DNA of 64,000 nucleotides from Candidatus Leptovillus gracilis (lineage in GTDB: Bacteria > Chloroflexota > Anaerolineae > Promineifilales > Promineifilaceae). The stretch lies in the NCBI GenBank assembly GCA_016716065.1, contig JADJXA010000001.1:434001-498000 (forward strand), in the 5' to 3' direction. Made by a program: the position numbers and the translations under genes. Below the pieces are notes generated by a model that worked only from the letters and a program-made list of their open reading frames with translations, was not told where the DNA came from and searched no databases. This document shows, in pieces, positions 1-8,447 of the stretch (positions are counted from its first letter, which is position 1; every line of letters begins with the position of its first letter).

Positions 1-89
1 GATTGGTGGCGGTACGGCCGTTAACCGGCGGCGACCAGAGCCAGGTCCCGCTCATTGACATTGTAAATACATTCACAGCTGGTAGTTGA
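1..89 (+). CDS. 3' end of an unidentified upstream gene (partial)
   Basis: One frame stays open from the window edge to a TGA at 87-89 and gives about 28 residues containing VAVRPL and VPLIDIV. The other two forward frames stop earlier. The end of the protein is faintly like the tail of phosphofructokinase-type enzymes, but the fragment is too short to name. It is followed by short repeated words (TAGTTGATAGTTGTTAGTAG and AACTCCCAACTAACAACTCC) before nadK. Confidence 0.3.
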   Translation, partial: LVAVRPLTGGDQSQVPLIDIVNTFTAGS

Positions 90-146
90 TAGTTGTTAGT
101 AGATAGTGTCACTAACAACTCCCAACTAACAACTCCCAACTCCTTC

Positions 147-992
147 ATGACAATCTTCGGCATTCTCTACCATCCAAAGATCGTGGCTTCGCAGCCGTTA
201 GCCGGCGAAATTGAAGCCTGGTTGGGGCAGCACGGCGTTACAGCCTGGTCGGCCTCTGCCTGGGAAGAGGCCGCTTTCAGCGAAGCCCTGGGCGGCGTTG
301 ATTTGCTGCTCGTCCTGGGCGGCGACGGCTCCACACTCCATGCGGCGCGCCTGGCGCTGCCATATCAAATCCCCATTTTCGGCATTAACCTGGGCCGGGT
401 CGGCTTTCTCAGCGAAGCCCGGCCCGACGACTGGCGCGACAAACTCAGCAAAGTCATTCAGGGCGAGTATTGGATTGAAGAACGGCTGATGCTGCACGCC
501 GATTTGCGCCGCAACGGGTATGTCATTAATACCTTCACCGCCCTTAACGATCTGGTGATCGGCCGGGGCAAGCAGGCGCGGGTGCTCCATTTGCACCTCA
601 GCGTTGATGGCGATCACGTGACCACTTACACGGCCGATGCCCTCATCGTGGCCACGCCCACCGGCTCTACCGCTTACTCTATGGCCGCCGGCGGGCCGCT
701 GCTGCCGCCGCAGTTGCAAAACTTTGTCGTCGTGCCGGTGGCGGCGCACCTCAGCCTGGATCGCGCGCTGGTGCTGCACGAAGAAGCGGAGATCATCATC
801 CAGGTGCAAATGGGCCACGAGGCCATGCTGACAGCCGATGGCCAGGATGGTTTGGACCTGGAAAGCGCTGATGAGGTGCTGATTCGCAAGCATACCCATT
901 ACAGCTATTTTGCACGGGTGGAAAGTTCAGGTTATTTTTACCGTCGTTTGATGCGACGATTGGGCCATTTGCGCCCTCCAGCAGAAGGATAA
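147..992 (+). CDS. nadK: NAD kinase
   Basis: This enzyme phosphorylates NAD to NADP using ATP in the cytosol. The 281-residue protein has the GGDGS nucleotide motif at residues 58-62, the GINLGRVGFLSE segment near 79-90, a conserved ND pair near 134-135, and the PTGSTAYSMAAGGP signature at 171-184, all diagnostic of the family. Length is normal. An in-frame upstream codon at 93 would add 18 residues made of intergenic repeat words, so the ATG at 147, which starts the conserved MTIFGILYHP, is preferred. The next gene begins 4 bases after the stop, so the two are probably co-transcribed. Confidence 0.95.
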   Translation: MTIFGILYHPKIVASQPLAGEIEAWLGQHGVTAWSASAWEEAAFSEALGGVDLLLVLGGDGSTLHAARLALPYQIPIFGINLGRVGFLSEARPDDWRDKLSKVIQGEYWIEERLMLHADLRRNGYVINTFTALNDLVIGRGKQARVLHLHLSVDGDHVTTYTADALIVATPTGSTAYSMAAGGPLLPPQLQNFVVVPVAAHLSLDRALVLHEEAEIIIQVQMGHEAMLTADGQDGLDLESADEVLIRKHTHYSYFARVESSGYFYRRLMRRLGHLRPPAEG

Positions 993-996
993 GCCT

Positions 997-1891
997 ATGA
1001 CGATGAGTGAACCGCGCCTGCGCACGCTGCTGCGCCAGGCGGAAAAGGCCCGCAGCGCCGGCAAACGCGCCGCCGCCGCGCAGTTGTACCGGGAGATTGT
1101 GGCCGAGGAGCCGGAAGTGGAAGCGTGGCAGGGGTGGGCGAATTAACCAACGACCCGGATGAACAGAAGCAGGCTTGCCAGCAGGTGCTGGCGCTGGGAG
1201 CCGGGCAATGCCGTGGCCCAGGCGGTCTTGGCCGGCGAACCGCTGCCAGAGATGGCTGCGCCGGTAGAAGGCGCAAGATGGAACGGCTGCCCAGAACGGC
1301 TGTTCACCACCCGCAACGGCCGTGCCCCAAAACGGGATGCCCGGCCGTTGTCATTAAGCCCAACGCGCCCACACCGCCGAAGAGCCGGTCCTTTTCTGCT
1401 ATCGCCACCCCGACCGTGACACCGCCTTGCGTTGTTACAACTGCAACCGGCCCATCTGCATCGACTGCGCCAACAAAACCCCGGTCGGCTACATCTGTCC
1501 GGAATGCAAGTTCAACATGGAGGAAAAATTTTTCACCGCCACCACCGTCGATTACGTGCTGGCCACGATTGTTTCCTTTATTCTGAGCCTGTTGGCCGGT
1601 TTTGTTGTTGTCAACTTTGGCGGCGGCTTTTTCTGGATTCTGATTGTGCTGTTTGTGGCCGGGGGGGTGGGCGGCTTCGTCGCCAAGATGACCCATCGCG
1701 CCATTGGCGGCCGGCGTGGGCGCTATATTCCCCATCTGGTTGCCACCATGGTGATTTTGGGCGTGGTGATTCCGGCGCTGCCGCTGCTGCTCGGCATTTT
1801 GCTTGGCGGCGTGGGAGCGCTGTTTGGGCTGCTGGTGCCGGGCGTGTACGCGTTTGTCGCTTCCAGTTCGGCGTTTTATTGGATGCGGTAA
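997..1891 (+). CDS. TPR / B-box zinc-finger membrane protein, multiply frameshifted
   Basis: The pieces read as one Chloroflexota-type protein. First comes an N-terminal helical TPR-like segment (MSEPRLRTLLRQAEKARSAG onward), then a low-complexity linker. A zinc finger follows, with CYRHPDRDTALRCYNC and CIDCANKTPVGYICPEC, giving eight Cys/His ligands of B-box type. At the end, about 110 residues form four hydrophobic helices (1550-1890). The reading frame changes at least four times, near 1135, 1195, 1275 and 1360. The last and longest intact piece is 1427-1891. Frame changes are just as dense in the next gene, so local sequence errors are the likely cause; a true pseudogene cannot be excluded. 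Function is unknown; such proteins are presumed membrane-anchored scaffolds. Confidence 0.65.
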
Positions 1892-1935
1892 GGCGATTGC
1901 GGATTTCCGATTGCGGATTTCGGAATATTGAATCT

Positions 1936-3686
1936 ATGTTAGCTGAATTGTACATTCGTCATTTTGCCATCATAGACGAACTGCGCATGAAGATGATGCC
2001 CGGATTTAACGTCCTCACCGGCGAAACCGGCGCGGGTAAATCCATTATTCTGGACGCGGTGATGTTGGTGTTGGGCGGCCGCGCCGATACCAATATGGTG
2101 CGCGCTGGTGCGGAGACGGCATACGTCGAGGCTACCTTTGTCCTGACGCCCGCGCTGCAAACGGCCGTTCTCCCCCTCTTAGAAGCGGAAGGGCTGGAAG
2201 ACGAAGCCGGCCAAGAGCTGCTTCTGGCGCGCGAACTGCGCCTGAGCGGCCGCAACATTTGCCGTATCAACGGCCGTGCCGTCGGCCTCTCCCTGCTGCG
2301 CGACGTAGCCGAACCTCTGATAGACATTCACGGCCAGGGCGATCACCTCTCCCTGCTCAAACCCCGCGCCCACCTGCCTTTGCTGGATTCTTACGCCCGG
2401 CTGGAAAAAGAACGCAGCCTGGTGACCTCAGGAAGTGGGCGCCTTGGGTCGCGTGCAAAAAAGAATTGGCGGCGCTGCGCCAAAACGAACGGCTGCGGGC
2501 GCAGCGCAGCGACATGCTCGCCTTCCAAATCCAGGAAATCGCCGCCGCCAACCTCCAGGTGGGCGAAGAAGAAGACCTGCGCGCCGAGCGCGTGCGCCTG
2601 GGCAACAGCGAACACCTCACGCGCCACGCCGCCGAAGCCCTGAGCCTGCTTTCCGGCGTGGACGACGAAGCCCGGCGGTCATCGACCTGCTGGGGCAAGC
2701 GGAACACGCCCTGACGCAGTTGGCGCGGGTGGACGCCGGGCAGCAAGCCGCAGCTAGAGCAGCTTCAAGGGCCGGCCTTCCAGGTCAGTGATCTGGCGGC
2801 CGAGCTGCAAAAATACCTGGAGCGGTTAGAGTTTAATCCGGAACGGCTGAATTTTGTGGAAGAGCGGCTGGAACTGCTGAATACGCTCAAACGCAAGTAC
2901 CAGGCCGCCGACGAGGCGGCGCTGCTGGCGCTGCGCGAACAGGCGGAAAAAGAGTTGGACAATCTCACCCACAGCGAGGAACGCATTGCCGGCCTGCTGG
3001 TGGAGGAGGAAAAACGCCTGCGGGAAATCGGCCGGCTGGCGGCGGCGCTGTCTGAACGACGCCAGGAAGCAGCCAAACGGTTGGCCACGGCCGTAGAAGA
3101 TGAACTGGCGCACCTGAGCATGAGCGGCGCGAACTTCAGCGTCGATTTTCAGACAGAACCGGCGGCCAACGGCGTTTTTGTTGGCGCAGAGCGGCTGGCC
3201 TATGATCAGTCGGGCATTGATAAAGTGGAATTTTTGCTCTCCACCAATCCCGGCGAACCGCTGAAGCCGATGGCGAAGGTCGCCAGCGGCGGCGAGACGG
3301 CGCGCCTGATGCTGGCGCTAAAAACCGCCCTGGCGCAGGTAGACGCCACCCCGACGCTCATTTTTGATGAGATTGACCAAGGGATTGGCGGCCGGGTAGG
3401 CGATGTGGTGGGGCAAAAGTTATGGGGTTTAACGGCCGTTGGCCGCCATCAGGTCATCGTCGTCACCCATTTGCCGCAGTTGGCCGGCTATGGCGACGCC
3501 CATTTCCACGTGAGCAAACAGGTTCACGATGGCCGCACCACAACGGCCGTAGAAGATTTGGACCGGAACGGCCGTATCACCGAATTGGCGGCCATGCTGG
3601 GCACTCAGGGCGTCCACGCCCGCGGCGGCGCGGAATCCATTCTAGCCCAGGCATCCCAGGCGAAGGCCATTGTTAATAGTCAATAG
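1936..3686 (+). CDS. recN: DNA repair protein RecN, frameshifted
   Basis: RecN is an SMC-like ATPase acting at DNA double-strand breaks. The N-terminal part from ATG 1936 has the P-loop GETGAGKS and LIDIHGQGDHLSLL. The C-terminal part has the signature VASGGETARLMLALK, the Walker B LIFDEIDQGIGG and the switch histidine VVTHLPQLA. The middle is coiled coil. The frame changes at least four times, near 2425, 2460 (six A where five restore the frame), 2680 and 2740, yet every piece keeps strong family similarity, with 2856-3686 intact. This pattern fits indel errors in the assembly rather than decay. Summed length (about 580 codons) matches the family. Confidence 0.85.
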
Positions 3687-3716
3687 CCAATTGACCATTG
3701 ACAATTGACCATTTGT
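3687..3716. repeat. Short intergenic repeat words between convergent genes
   Basis: After the recN stop lies a run of near-identical words built on TTGACCATTGACAATTGACC. The same word family (ATTGACGATTGACG, CAATCGTCAATCG) recurs in other intergenic gaps of the window, for example at 47305-47400 and 50494-50520. Confidence 0.6.
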
Positions 3717-4922
3717 TCAGCCTCCCGGTTCCGCTGTCGGCGGCACACTAATGATGGTTTCCCCCAACAGGTATCTGATGGCCGCCTGTAACTGCGTATC
3801 GGCAAATTCCTCGCCACGGTCCGTTTCCGGCAGGGGGATAAATTCATTGACCCAGGTTTCGTCAGGAGTCAACCACCGGGCGATGGTCAGGCGCACGCCG
3901 CCGCCATTGCTTAGCGCCTGCCAGGTCTGCACCGTGCCCTTGCCATAAGTAACCTGCCCAATCAACGTGCCCCGTTCCAGGTCCTGAATAGCGCCGGCCA
4001 GCACTTCGGAGGCGCTGGCGCTGCCTTCGTCGATGAGCACAACCAGCGGTATGTCTTGCGCCAGCCCTTCGTCGGTTGATTCGTATACACGCTCGTTGCC
4101 ATCGCCAAACTGCTCTCGCAGGATGAGGCCCGCCGGTAAAAACTGGTCGGCAATGTCTATGGCCGTATCCAGGCTGCCCCCGGGATTACGGCGCAAATCC
4201 AAAATCAGACCGGCCGGGTTAGCGGCCAACAACTCCGCCAGCGCGTTTTCTAGCTCTTCACCAGACTCATTGCCAAAGCGCGACAGGCGCAAGTAAGCGA
4301 TATTGTCGTCCAGGATTTCGCTGCGCACGCTTTTCAGGTCCACGTAATCACGCACAATCTCAATTGTAAAAGACTCATCGCCACGTAGGATCAGCAGTCG
4401 AACGGCCGTGCCCGCCGGCCCGCGCACCAACTGCGCCGCGTCGTACACATCCATGCCGGTCAGGTCCACGCCATCCGCCTGCTGCAAAATGTCGCCCGGC
4501 AGCAATCCCGCTGCTTCGGCCGGCGACCCCTCAATCGGCGATACAATGACGATGTTGCCCTCAACCGCTTCCACCTCGGCGCCAATGCCCTGGAACTTAC
4601 CAGACATCGAGTCACGGGCGGCAGCCTCATCGGCCGGCGACAAATAACGGGTGTGCGGATCATCCAGCACGGCCAACAGGCCATCAATCGCCCCCTGCGT
4701 CAGCCGTACATTATCCAAGGGCTGGTCATAGTAGCGGGTGTGGACCAGGTCCCACACTTCCCAAAACGGGGCGAAGGCGGCTTTCGCTTCGTCCGGCGTA
4801 CTGGTCGCCGGGCCAAAAAATGCGACCGGCGCCCAGGGAGATTGTCCTGCCACGTAACCAGCGCCAAAACCAACAATAAGCAGCAGCAGCATAATAAAGC
4901 CGGTGAATGATTTTGAATTCAT
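3717..4922 (-). CDS. S41 family C-terminal processing peptidase
   Basis: A 401-residue serine protease of the CtpA/Prc type, exported and membrane-tethered, that degrades or trims periplasmic or surface proteins from their C-terminus. It has an N-terminal membrane helix (residues about 7-27), a PDZ domain (about 110-195) and the S41 catalytic core. The core holds SASASE with the catalytic Ser at 303 and the general-base Lys at 328 (GKGTVQ), a spacing of 25 as in the plant D1 protease. The ATG at 4922 is chosen because a GGAG site lies 7 bases upstream; the frame is open further to 5069 without such a site. It is divergent from the sugar transferase gene. Confidence 0.92.
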   Translation of the reverse strand: MNSKSFTGFIMLLLLIVGFGAGYVAGQSPWAPVAFFGPATSTPDEAKAAFAPFWEVWDLVHTRYYDQPLDNVRLTQGAIDGLLAVLDDPHTRYLSPADEAAARDSMSGKFQGIGAEVEAVEGNIVIVSPIEGSPAEAAGLLPGDILQQADGVDLTGMDVYDAAQLVRGPAGTAVRLLILRGDESFTIEIVRDYVDLKSVRSEILDDNIAYLRLSRFGNESGEELENALAELLAANPAGLILDLRRNPGGSLDTAIDIADQFLPAGLILREQFGDGNERVYESTDEGLAQDIPLVVLIDEGSASASEVLAGAIQDLERGTLIGQVTYGKGTVQTWQALSNGGGVRLTIARWLTPDETWVNEFIPLPETDRGEEFADTQLQAAIRYLLGETIISVPPTAEPGG

Positions 4923-5036
4923 AGAATTTCTCCAGTCCCAGGTGTGGGGGTTGCCTTCCTCAACTAGCCAGCTAAGCCCAACACAAAATCTACCCCGCCA
5001 CATGAGTTTTGACTTGGCGTAGGCTAAGAGATGTCT

Positions 5037-5055
5037 AAACGGCAGTATGCCGTTT
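5037..5055. promoter_or_regulatory. Perfect 8-bp inverted repeat at the -35 box
   Basis: AAACGGCA-GTA-TGCCGTTT is a perfect palindrome whose right arm touches the -35 hexamer of the promoter at 5055-5082. Its position suits an operator for the sugar transferase gene, and it sits between divergent genes. Function is inferred from position only. Confidence 0.4.
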
Positions 5056-5082
5056 TGAAGCCGTTTCACCCTCTGTTACAAT
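5055..5082 (+). promoter_or_regulatory. Sigma-70-type promoter for the sugar transferase gene
   Basis: TTGAAG (5055-5060) and TACAAT (5077-5082) are separated by 16 bases. They lie 27 bases before the ATG at 5109, which has the Shine-Dalgarno-like AGGAAGGG upstream. Confidence 0.5.
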
Positions 5083-5108
5083 TAATCCTCAGGAAGGGTA
5101 ATCAAACA

Positions 5109-6644
5109 ATGAACAATCAGAAAATTCGGACCACCTATACCATCACGCTGGTGATATTGGATGCGCTGTTGGTTAGCGTCGCATTTATCCTGGCTTACCA
5201 GCTGCGCCGCACCATCCCCTGGCCGGAAGAACTTGCCAATCCCGCGCCTATTGCCAGCTACGCCGGTCTGATTCTGGTTCAGATTGCCGCAATTATTACC
5301 GTGCTGTTTTTCTACCGGCAATATTACATTCCCCGCGCTGTTTCCCGCGTAGATCAACTGTATTACATGTTTGCGGCCGTTTCAATAGGCACGCTGCTGT
5401 CTGTCGCCATCTCCACCTTTATCTTCAAGGGGGATGAAGTCATCCGCGACTATCCGCGCGCGATGATTATTTATGCCTGGCTGCTGACAATTGTGCTGCT
5501 GCTGTTCGGCCGGGTGTTCCACCAGCTTGTGCGGGCGGCGCTGCGGCGCAACTATGGCATCGGCGAAGACAGACTGCTGCTGGTAGGAACCGGCGATATG
5601 GCCCAGGTGGTATTGCAGCGCATTTTGTGGTCGCCACAATTAGGTTATAACCTGATAGGCATCGTCAATGGCGAAGACAAAAAAGATCTGCTGGGCGTGC
5701 CGGTGTTGGGCCGGCCTGAAGACCTGCCCGCGCTCATTGCGCAGCACGGCATCGATGAGGTGATCATCGCCATGCCGGAAAAAGGCCACCGGGAAACGGT
5801 GCGTATCATCTCCTATTGTGAACGCGGCCGGGTATCCATCAAAACCTTCCCCGACATTTTCCAGTTTGTCACCTCAGAAGCCACCATAGATGACCTGGGC
5901 GGCCTGCCGCTGCTTACCGTGCGCGACTTTGCTTTGCGCGGGTACATGCTCATCTTCAAGCGCTGGATAGATTTTATCGTAGCTGCTTTGGGCCTGATCT
6001 TTTTGTCGCCGCTGATGCTGCTGGTGGCTGTAGGCATCAAGTTAGAATCGCCAGGGCCGGTATTTTTTGTACAAGAACGCATGGGACTGGATGGCAAACC
6101 CTTCCTGATGATCAAGTTTCGCTCCATGCGCTCAGACGCGGAAAAAGATGGCCCAGGCTGGACTACCGACAACGACCCCCGCCAGACCAAACTGGGCAAA
6201 TTGATTCGCAAATTAGAAGTGGACGAGCTGCCTAATCTCATTAACGTCTTTATTGGTGAAATGAGCCTGGTGGGGCCGCGTCCGGAGCAGGCCCACTACG
6301 TGGAGCAGTTCCGCAAAATTGTGCCCCGCTACATGGATCGCCACCGGGACAAGGGCGGCATGACCGGCTGGGCGCAGATCAATGGCTTGCGCGGCGACAC
6401 TTCCATCAACGAACGCACTAAATACGACTTGTGGTATTCAGAGAACTGGTCCGTTTTATTAGATGTAAAAATTATTCTGCGTACCGTCTGGCAAATTATT
6501 GATCGTGAAAACGAGCAGCGCCAATCTGGGTCTCAGCCAATTGTGTCTGAACTAAAAAATACCCCACCCGACGCCAACGGCTCTATGCCCAGTTCCATGA
6601 GCCATCCCCTTCCCCCGACTAAAGCTACGCAAAACAAGCGCTAA
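5109..6644 (+). CDS. Exopolysaccharide polyprenyl glycosylphosphotransferase
   Basis: A 511-residue membrane enzyme that transfers a sugar-1-phosphate to undecaprenyl phosphate, the first step of surface polysaccharide synthesis (WbaP/WcaJ-like). It has four or five N-terminal membrane helices, then a nucleotide-binding-like middle domain (GTGDMAQVVLQRI and following). The C-terminal catalytic domain begins with a re-entrant helix (FKRWIDFIVAALGLIFLSPL) and carries the signatures KFRSMRSDAE, RKLEVDELPNLINV, SLVGPRPEQ and GMTGWAQINGLRG. Start at ATG 5109 follows a purine-rich site; the frame is open upstream to 5031, but that part overlaps the promoter. No other polysaccharide genes lie beside it. 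Confidence 0.92.
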   Translation: MNNQKIRTTYTITLVILDALLVSVAFILAYQLRRTIPWPEELANPAPIASYAGLILVQIAAIITVLFFYRQYYIPRAVSRVDQLYYMFAAVSIGTLLSVAISTFIFKGDEVIRDYPRAMIIYAWLLTIVLLLFGRVFHQLVRAALRRNYGIGEDRLLLVGTGDMAQVVLQRILWSPQLGYNLIGIVNGEDKKDLLGVPVLGRPEDLPALIAQHGIDEVIIAMPEKGHRETVRIISYCERGRVSIKTFPDIFQFVTSEATIDDLGGLPLLTVRDFALRGYMLIFKRWIDFIVAALGLIFLSPLMLLVAVGIKLESPGPVFFVQERMGLDGKPFLMIKFRSMRSDAEKDGPGWTTDNDPRQTKLGKLIRKLEVDELPNLINVFIGEMSLVGPRPEQAHYVEQFRKIVPRYMDRHRDKGGMTGWAQINGLRGDTSINERTKYDLWYSENWSVLLDVKIILRTVWQIIDRENEQRQSGSQPIVSELKNTPPDANGSMPSSMSHPLPPTKATQNKR

Positions 6645-6664
6645 ATATCTAACGCGGTTCTTAT

Positions 6665-6693
6665 TTGACGCTGATCTGGTCGCATGATATGAT
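6665..6693 (+). promoter_or_regulatory. Promoter of the hrcA operon
   Basis: TTGACG (6665-6670) and TATGAT (6688-6693), spaced exactly 17 bases, form a near-consensus vegetative promoter immediately upstream of the CIRCE element. Confidence 0.75.
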
Positions 6694-6708
6694 ATTTTAA
6701 GGATAGCT

Positions 6709-6735
6709 TTAGCACTCTGGTGATAAGAGTGCCAG
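6709..6735 (+). promoter_or_regulatory. CIRCE operator for HrcA
   Basis: TTAGCACTC, nine bases, GAGTGCCAG. The left arm is the exact CIRCE consensus and the right arm matches 7 of 9 consensus bases. It lies just after the -10 box and upstream of hrcA, so HrcA should repress its own operon and release it on heat stress. Confidence 0.9.
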
Positions 6736-6756
6736 TACACCTGCTAAGACAAAATG

Positions 6757-6780
6757 GGCGAACAAAAAAGTTCGCCTTTA
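6757..6780 (+). promoter_or_regulatory. Leader hairpin before hrcA
   Basis: GGCGAAC-AAAAAA-GTTCGCC followed by TTTATT lies in the transcribed leader, 20 bases before the hrcA ATG. It looks like a weak intrinsic terminator or a structure that could limit translation. Whether it attenuates is not shown by the sequence. Confidence 0.5.
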
Positions 6781-6795
6781 TTGTGAATAGGTAAC

Positions 6796-7902
6796 ATGTT
6801 CCAATCATTAACCGAGCGCCAAGAACGCATTTTGGATCTGGTAATCCGCACGTACATCCGCACGGGAGTCCCGGTTGGTTCTAAAATGCTGGTGGAACTG
6901 TTCGATCTGGATATTAGTTCGGCGACGGTGCGTAACGAACTGGCGTCGCTGGGTGAAATGGGGTACCTGGGGCAGTTACACACTTCGGCCGGCCGAATTC
7001 CGACTGAAACCGGGTATCGCTATTTTGTGCAGAAGCTGCTGGGTGAGTTTTCGCTGCCTTTGCATGAACGGCAAATGATCCGCCATCAGTTTCATCAGGC
7101 GCGGCTGGACTTGAACCAATGGATGCAGTTAGCGGCGGCCATTTTGGCGCATACGTCGCGGGGGGCCAGTTTTGTTACCGCCCCACAGCGGCGCATTAAC
7201 CGCTTCAAGCACTTGCAGCTCATTTCCACGCAGGGGCGGTTGGTGCTGATGATTTTGGTGCTGACCGGCGGCGAGGTGAACCAGCAAATGTTAACATTGG
7301 CGGAACCGCTGGCGCAGGCGCGGCTGAGTACGGTGGCGCAGCGGTTCAATGATCTTTACAGCAATGCAGCGTATGACGAGATCGTGGCCCTGAGCGTTCA
7401 TCAGGATGCGTTAGAATCTGAGGTGACGCGCCTGATTTTAGACGTGATTGGGCGGGCCGATAAGCGGGCCATCAGCGATATCTATCGAGATGGGCTGGTT
7501 AATTTGCTGGAAGATGAAGGCACACGCCAGGCGGTGCGCGTCCTCGAGGAGCGCACGCTGTTGGCGGATGTCATTTCTGGGGCGCAGCCGGCCGGAATGC
7601 GCGGTGTGCAGGTCTTGATTGGCGGCGAAGGCCGGTGGGAAGAGCTAAAAGATTGCACGATTATTTTATCGCGCTACGGGGTGACGGAACAATTTAGCGG
7701 CACGGTGGCCGTGATTGGGCCAACGCGGATGATGTACGGCCGTAACGTCGCCGCCGTGCGCTATGTGGCCGATTTGATGAGCGGCCTGGTATACGACTAT
7801 TACATGGACGAGTTACCGGCGGGCGAGGCCAAAAGATACCGAACGGGTGACAGTCAGCGAGTGAGTAACTGTGAACGAGGAAGAAACCATTGTGACAAAT
7901 GA
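6796..7902 (+). CDS. hrcA: Heat-inducible transcription repressor HrcA
   Basis: Represses class I heat-shock genes by binding CIRCE; its folding depends on GroEL in studied species. The 368-residue protein begins with the winged-helix domain (LTERQERILDLVIRTYIRTG, then SSATVRNELASLGEMGYL and the HTSAGRIPTETGYRYFV signature), followed by the GAF-like dimer domain. Length is slightly above the usual 340 because of a charged tail. The ribosome site AGGT is very close to the ATG. It is the first gene of hrcA-grpE-dnaK-dnaJ-prmA, and its end overlaps grpE. Confidence 0.95.
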   Translation: MFQSLTERQERILDLVIRTYIRTGVPVGSKMLVELFDLDISSATVRNELASLGEMGYLGQLHTSAGRIPTETGYRYFVQKLLGEFSLPLHERQMIRHQFHQARLDLNQWMQLAAAILAHTSRGASFVTAPQRRINRFKHLQLISTQGRLVLMILVLTGGEVNQQMLTLAEPLAQARLSTVAQRFNDLYSNAAYDEIVALSVHQDALESEVTRLILDVIGRADKRAISDIYRDGLVNLLEDEGTRQAVRVLEERTLLADVISGAQPAGMRGVQVLIGGEGRWEELKDCTIILSRYGVTEQFSGTVAVIGPTRMMYGRNVAAVRYVADLMSGLVYDYYMDELPAGEAKRYRTGDSQRVSNCERGRNHCDK

Positions 7903-8422
7903 AGAGGAAAGCGCCGGTCTTGGTGTGGATGGACAGACGGCCGCCGACATACTAGAGACCGAACCAACGCTAGAAGAACAACTGGAAGCGGCCAGAGCCG
8001 AAGCCGCCAAAAATCTGGATGGGTGGATGCGCGTGCAGGCTGAATTTGCCAACGCCCGTAAACGCATGGACAAACAGCGGGTAGATATTCATTACCGGGC
8101 TGTAGCCGATGCAGCCGAAAAGTTGCTGCCCATCGTAGATGATTTTGAGCGGGCCATGGAGAGTGTGCCCGAAACCATCGGCGGCGATGTCTGGTTTGAG
8201 GGCATGCAATTGGTCTACCGCAAGTTGACCAATATTTTGGAAGGCATGAACGTCAAAGCCATCGAAGCAGTGGGGCAGCCGTTTGATCCCAACTGCCACG
8301 AAGCCATCATGCAAGAAGCGTCTGACGATTACGAAAGCGGGACTGTGACCCGCGTATTACAAAAAGGATATATGTTAGGCGACCGTGTGATACGGCCGTC
8401 ACTCGTATACGTAGCTGAATAA
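7892..8422 (+). CDS. grpE: Nucleotide exchange factor GrpE
   Basis: GrpE releases ADP from DnaK. The N-terminal acidic part and long helix (LEEQLEAARAEAAKNLDGWM, then RVQAEFANARKRMDKQR) lead to the beta-domain ending YMLGDRVIRPSLVYVAE, the typical GrpE C-terminus. The GTG at 7892 is preferred because GAGGAAG lies 8 bases upstream; an in-frame GTG at 7871 would add seven residues. Either way the start lies inside the end of hrcA, which suggests translational coupling. Confidence 0.93.
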   Translation: MTNEEESAGLGVDGQTAADILETEPTLEEQLEAARAEAAKNLDGWMRVQAEFANARKRMDKQRVDIHYRAVADAAEKLLPIVDDFERAMESVPETIGGDVWFEGMQLVYRKLTNILEGMNVKAIEAVGQPFDPNCHEAIMQEASDDYESGTVTRVLQKGYMLGDRVIRPSLVYVAE

Positions 8423-8447
8423 TTCAATCGAGTGAGGAAACACAAAC

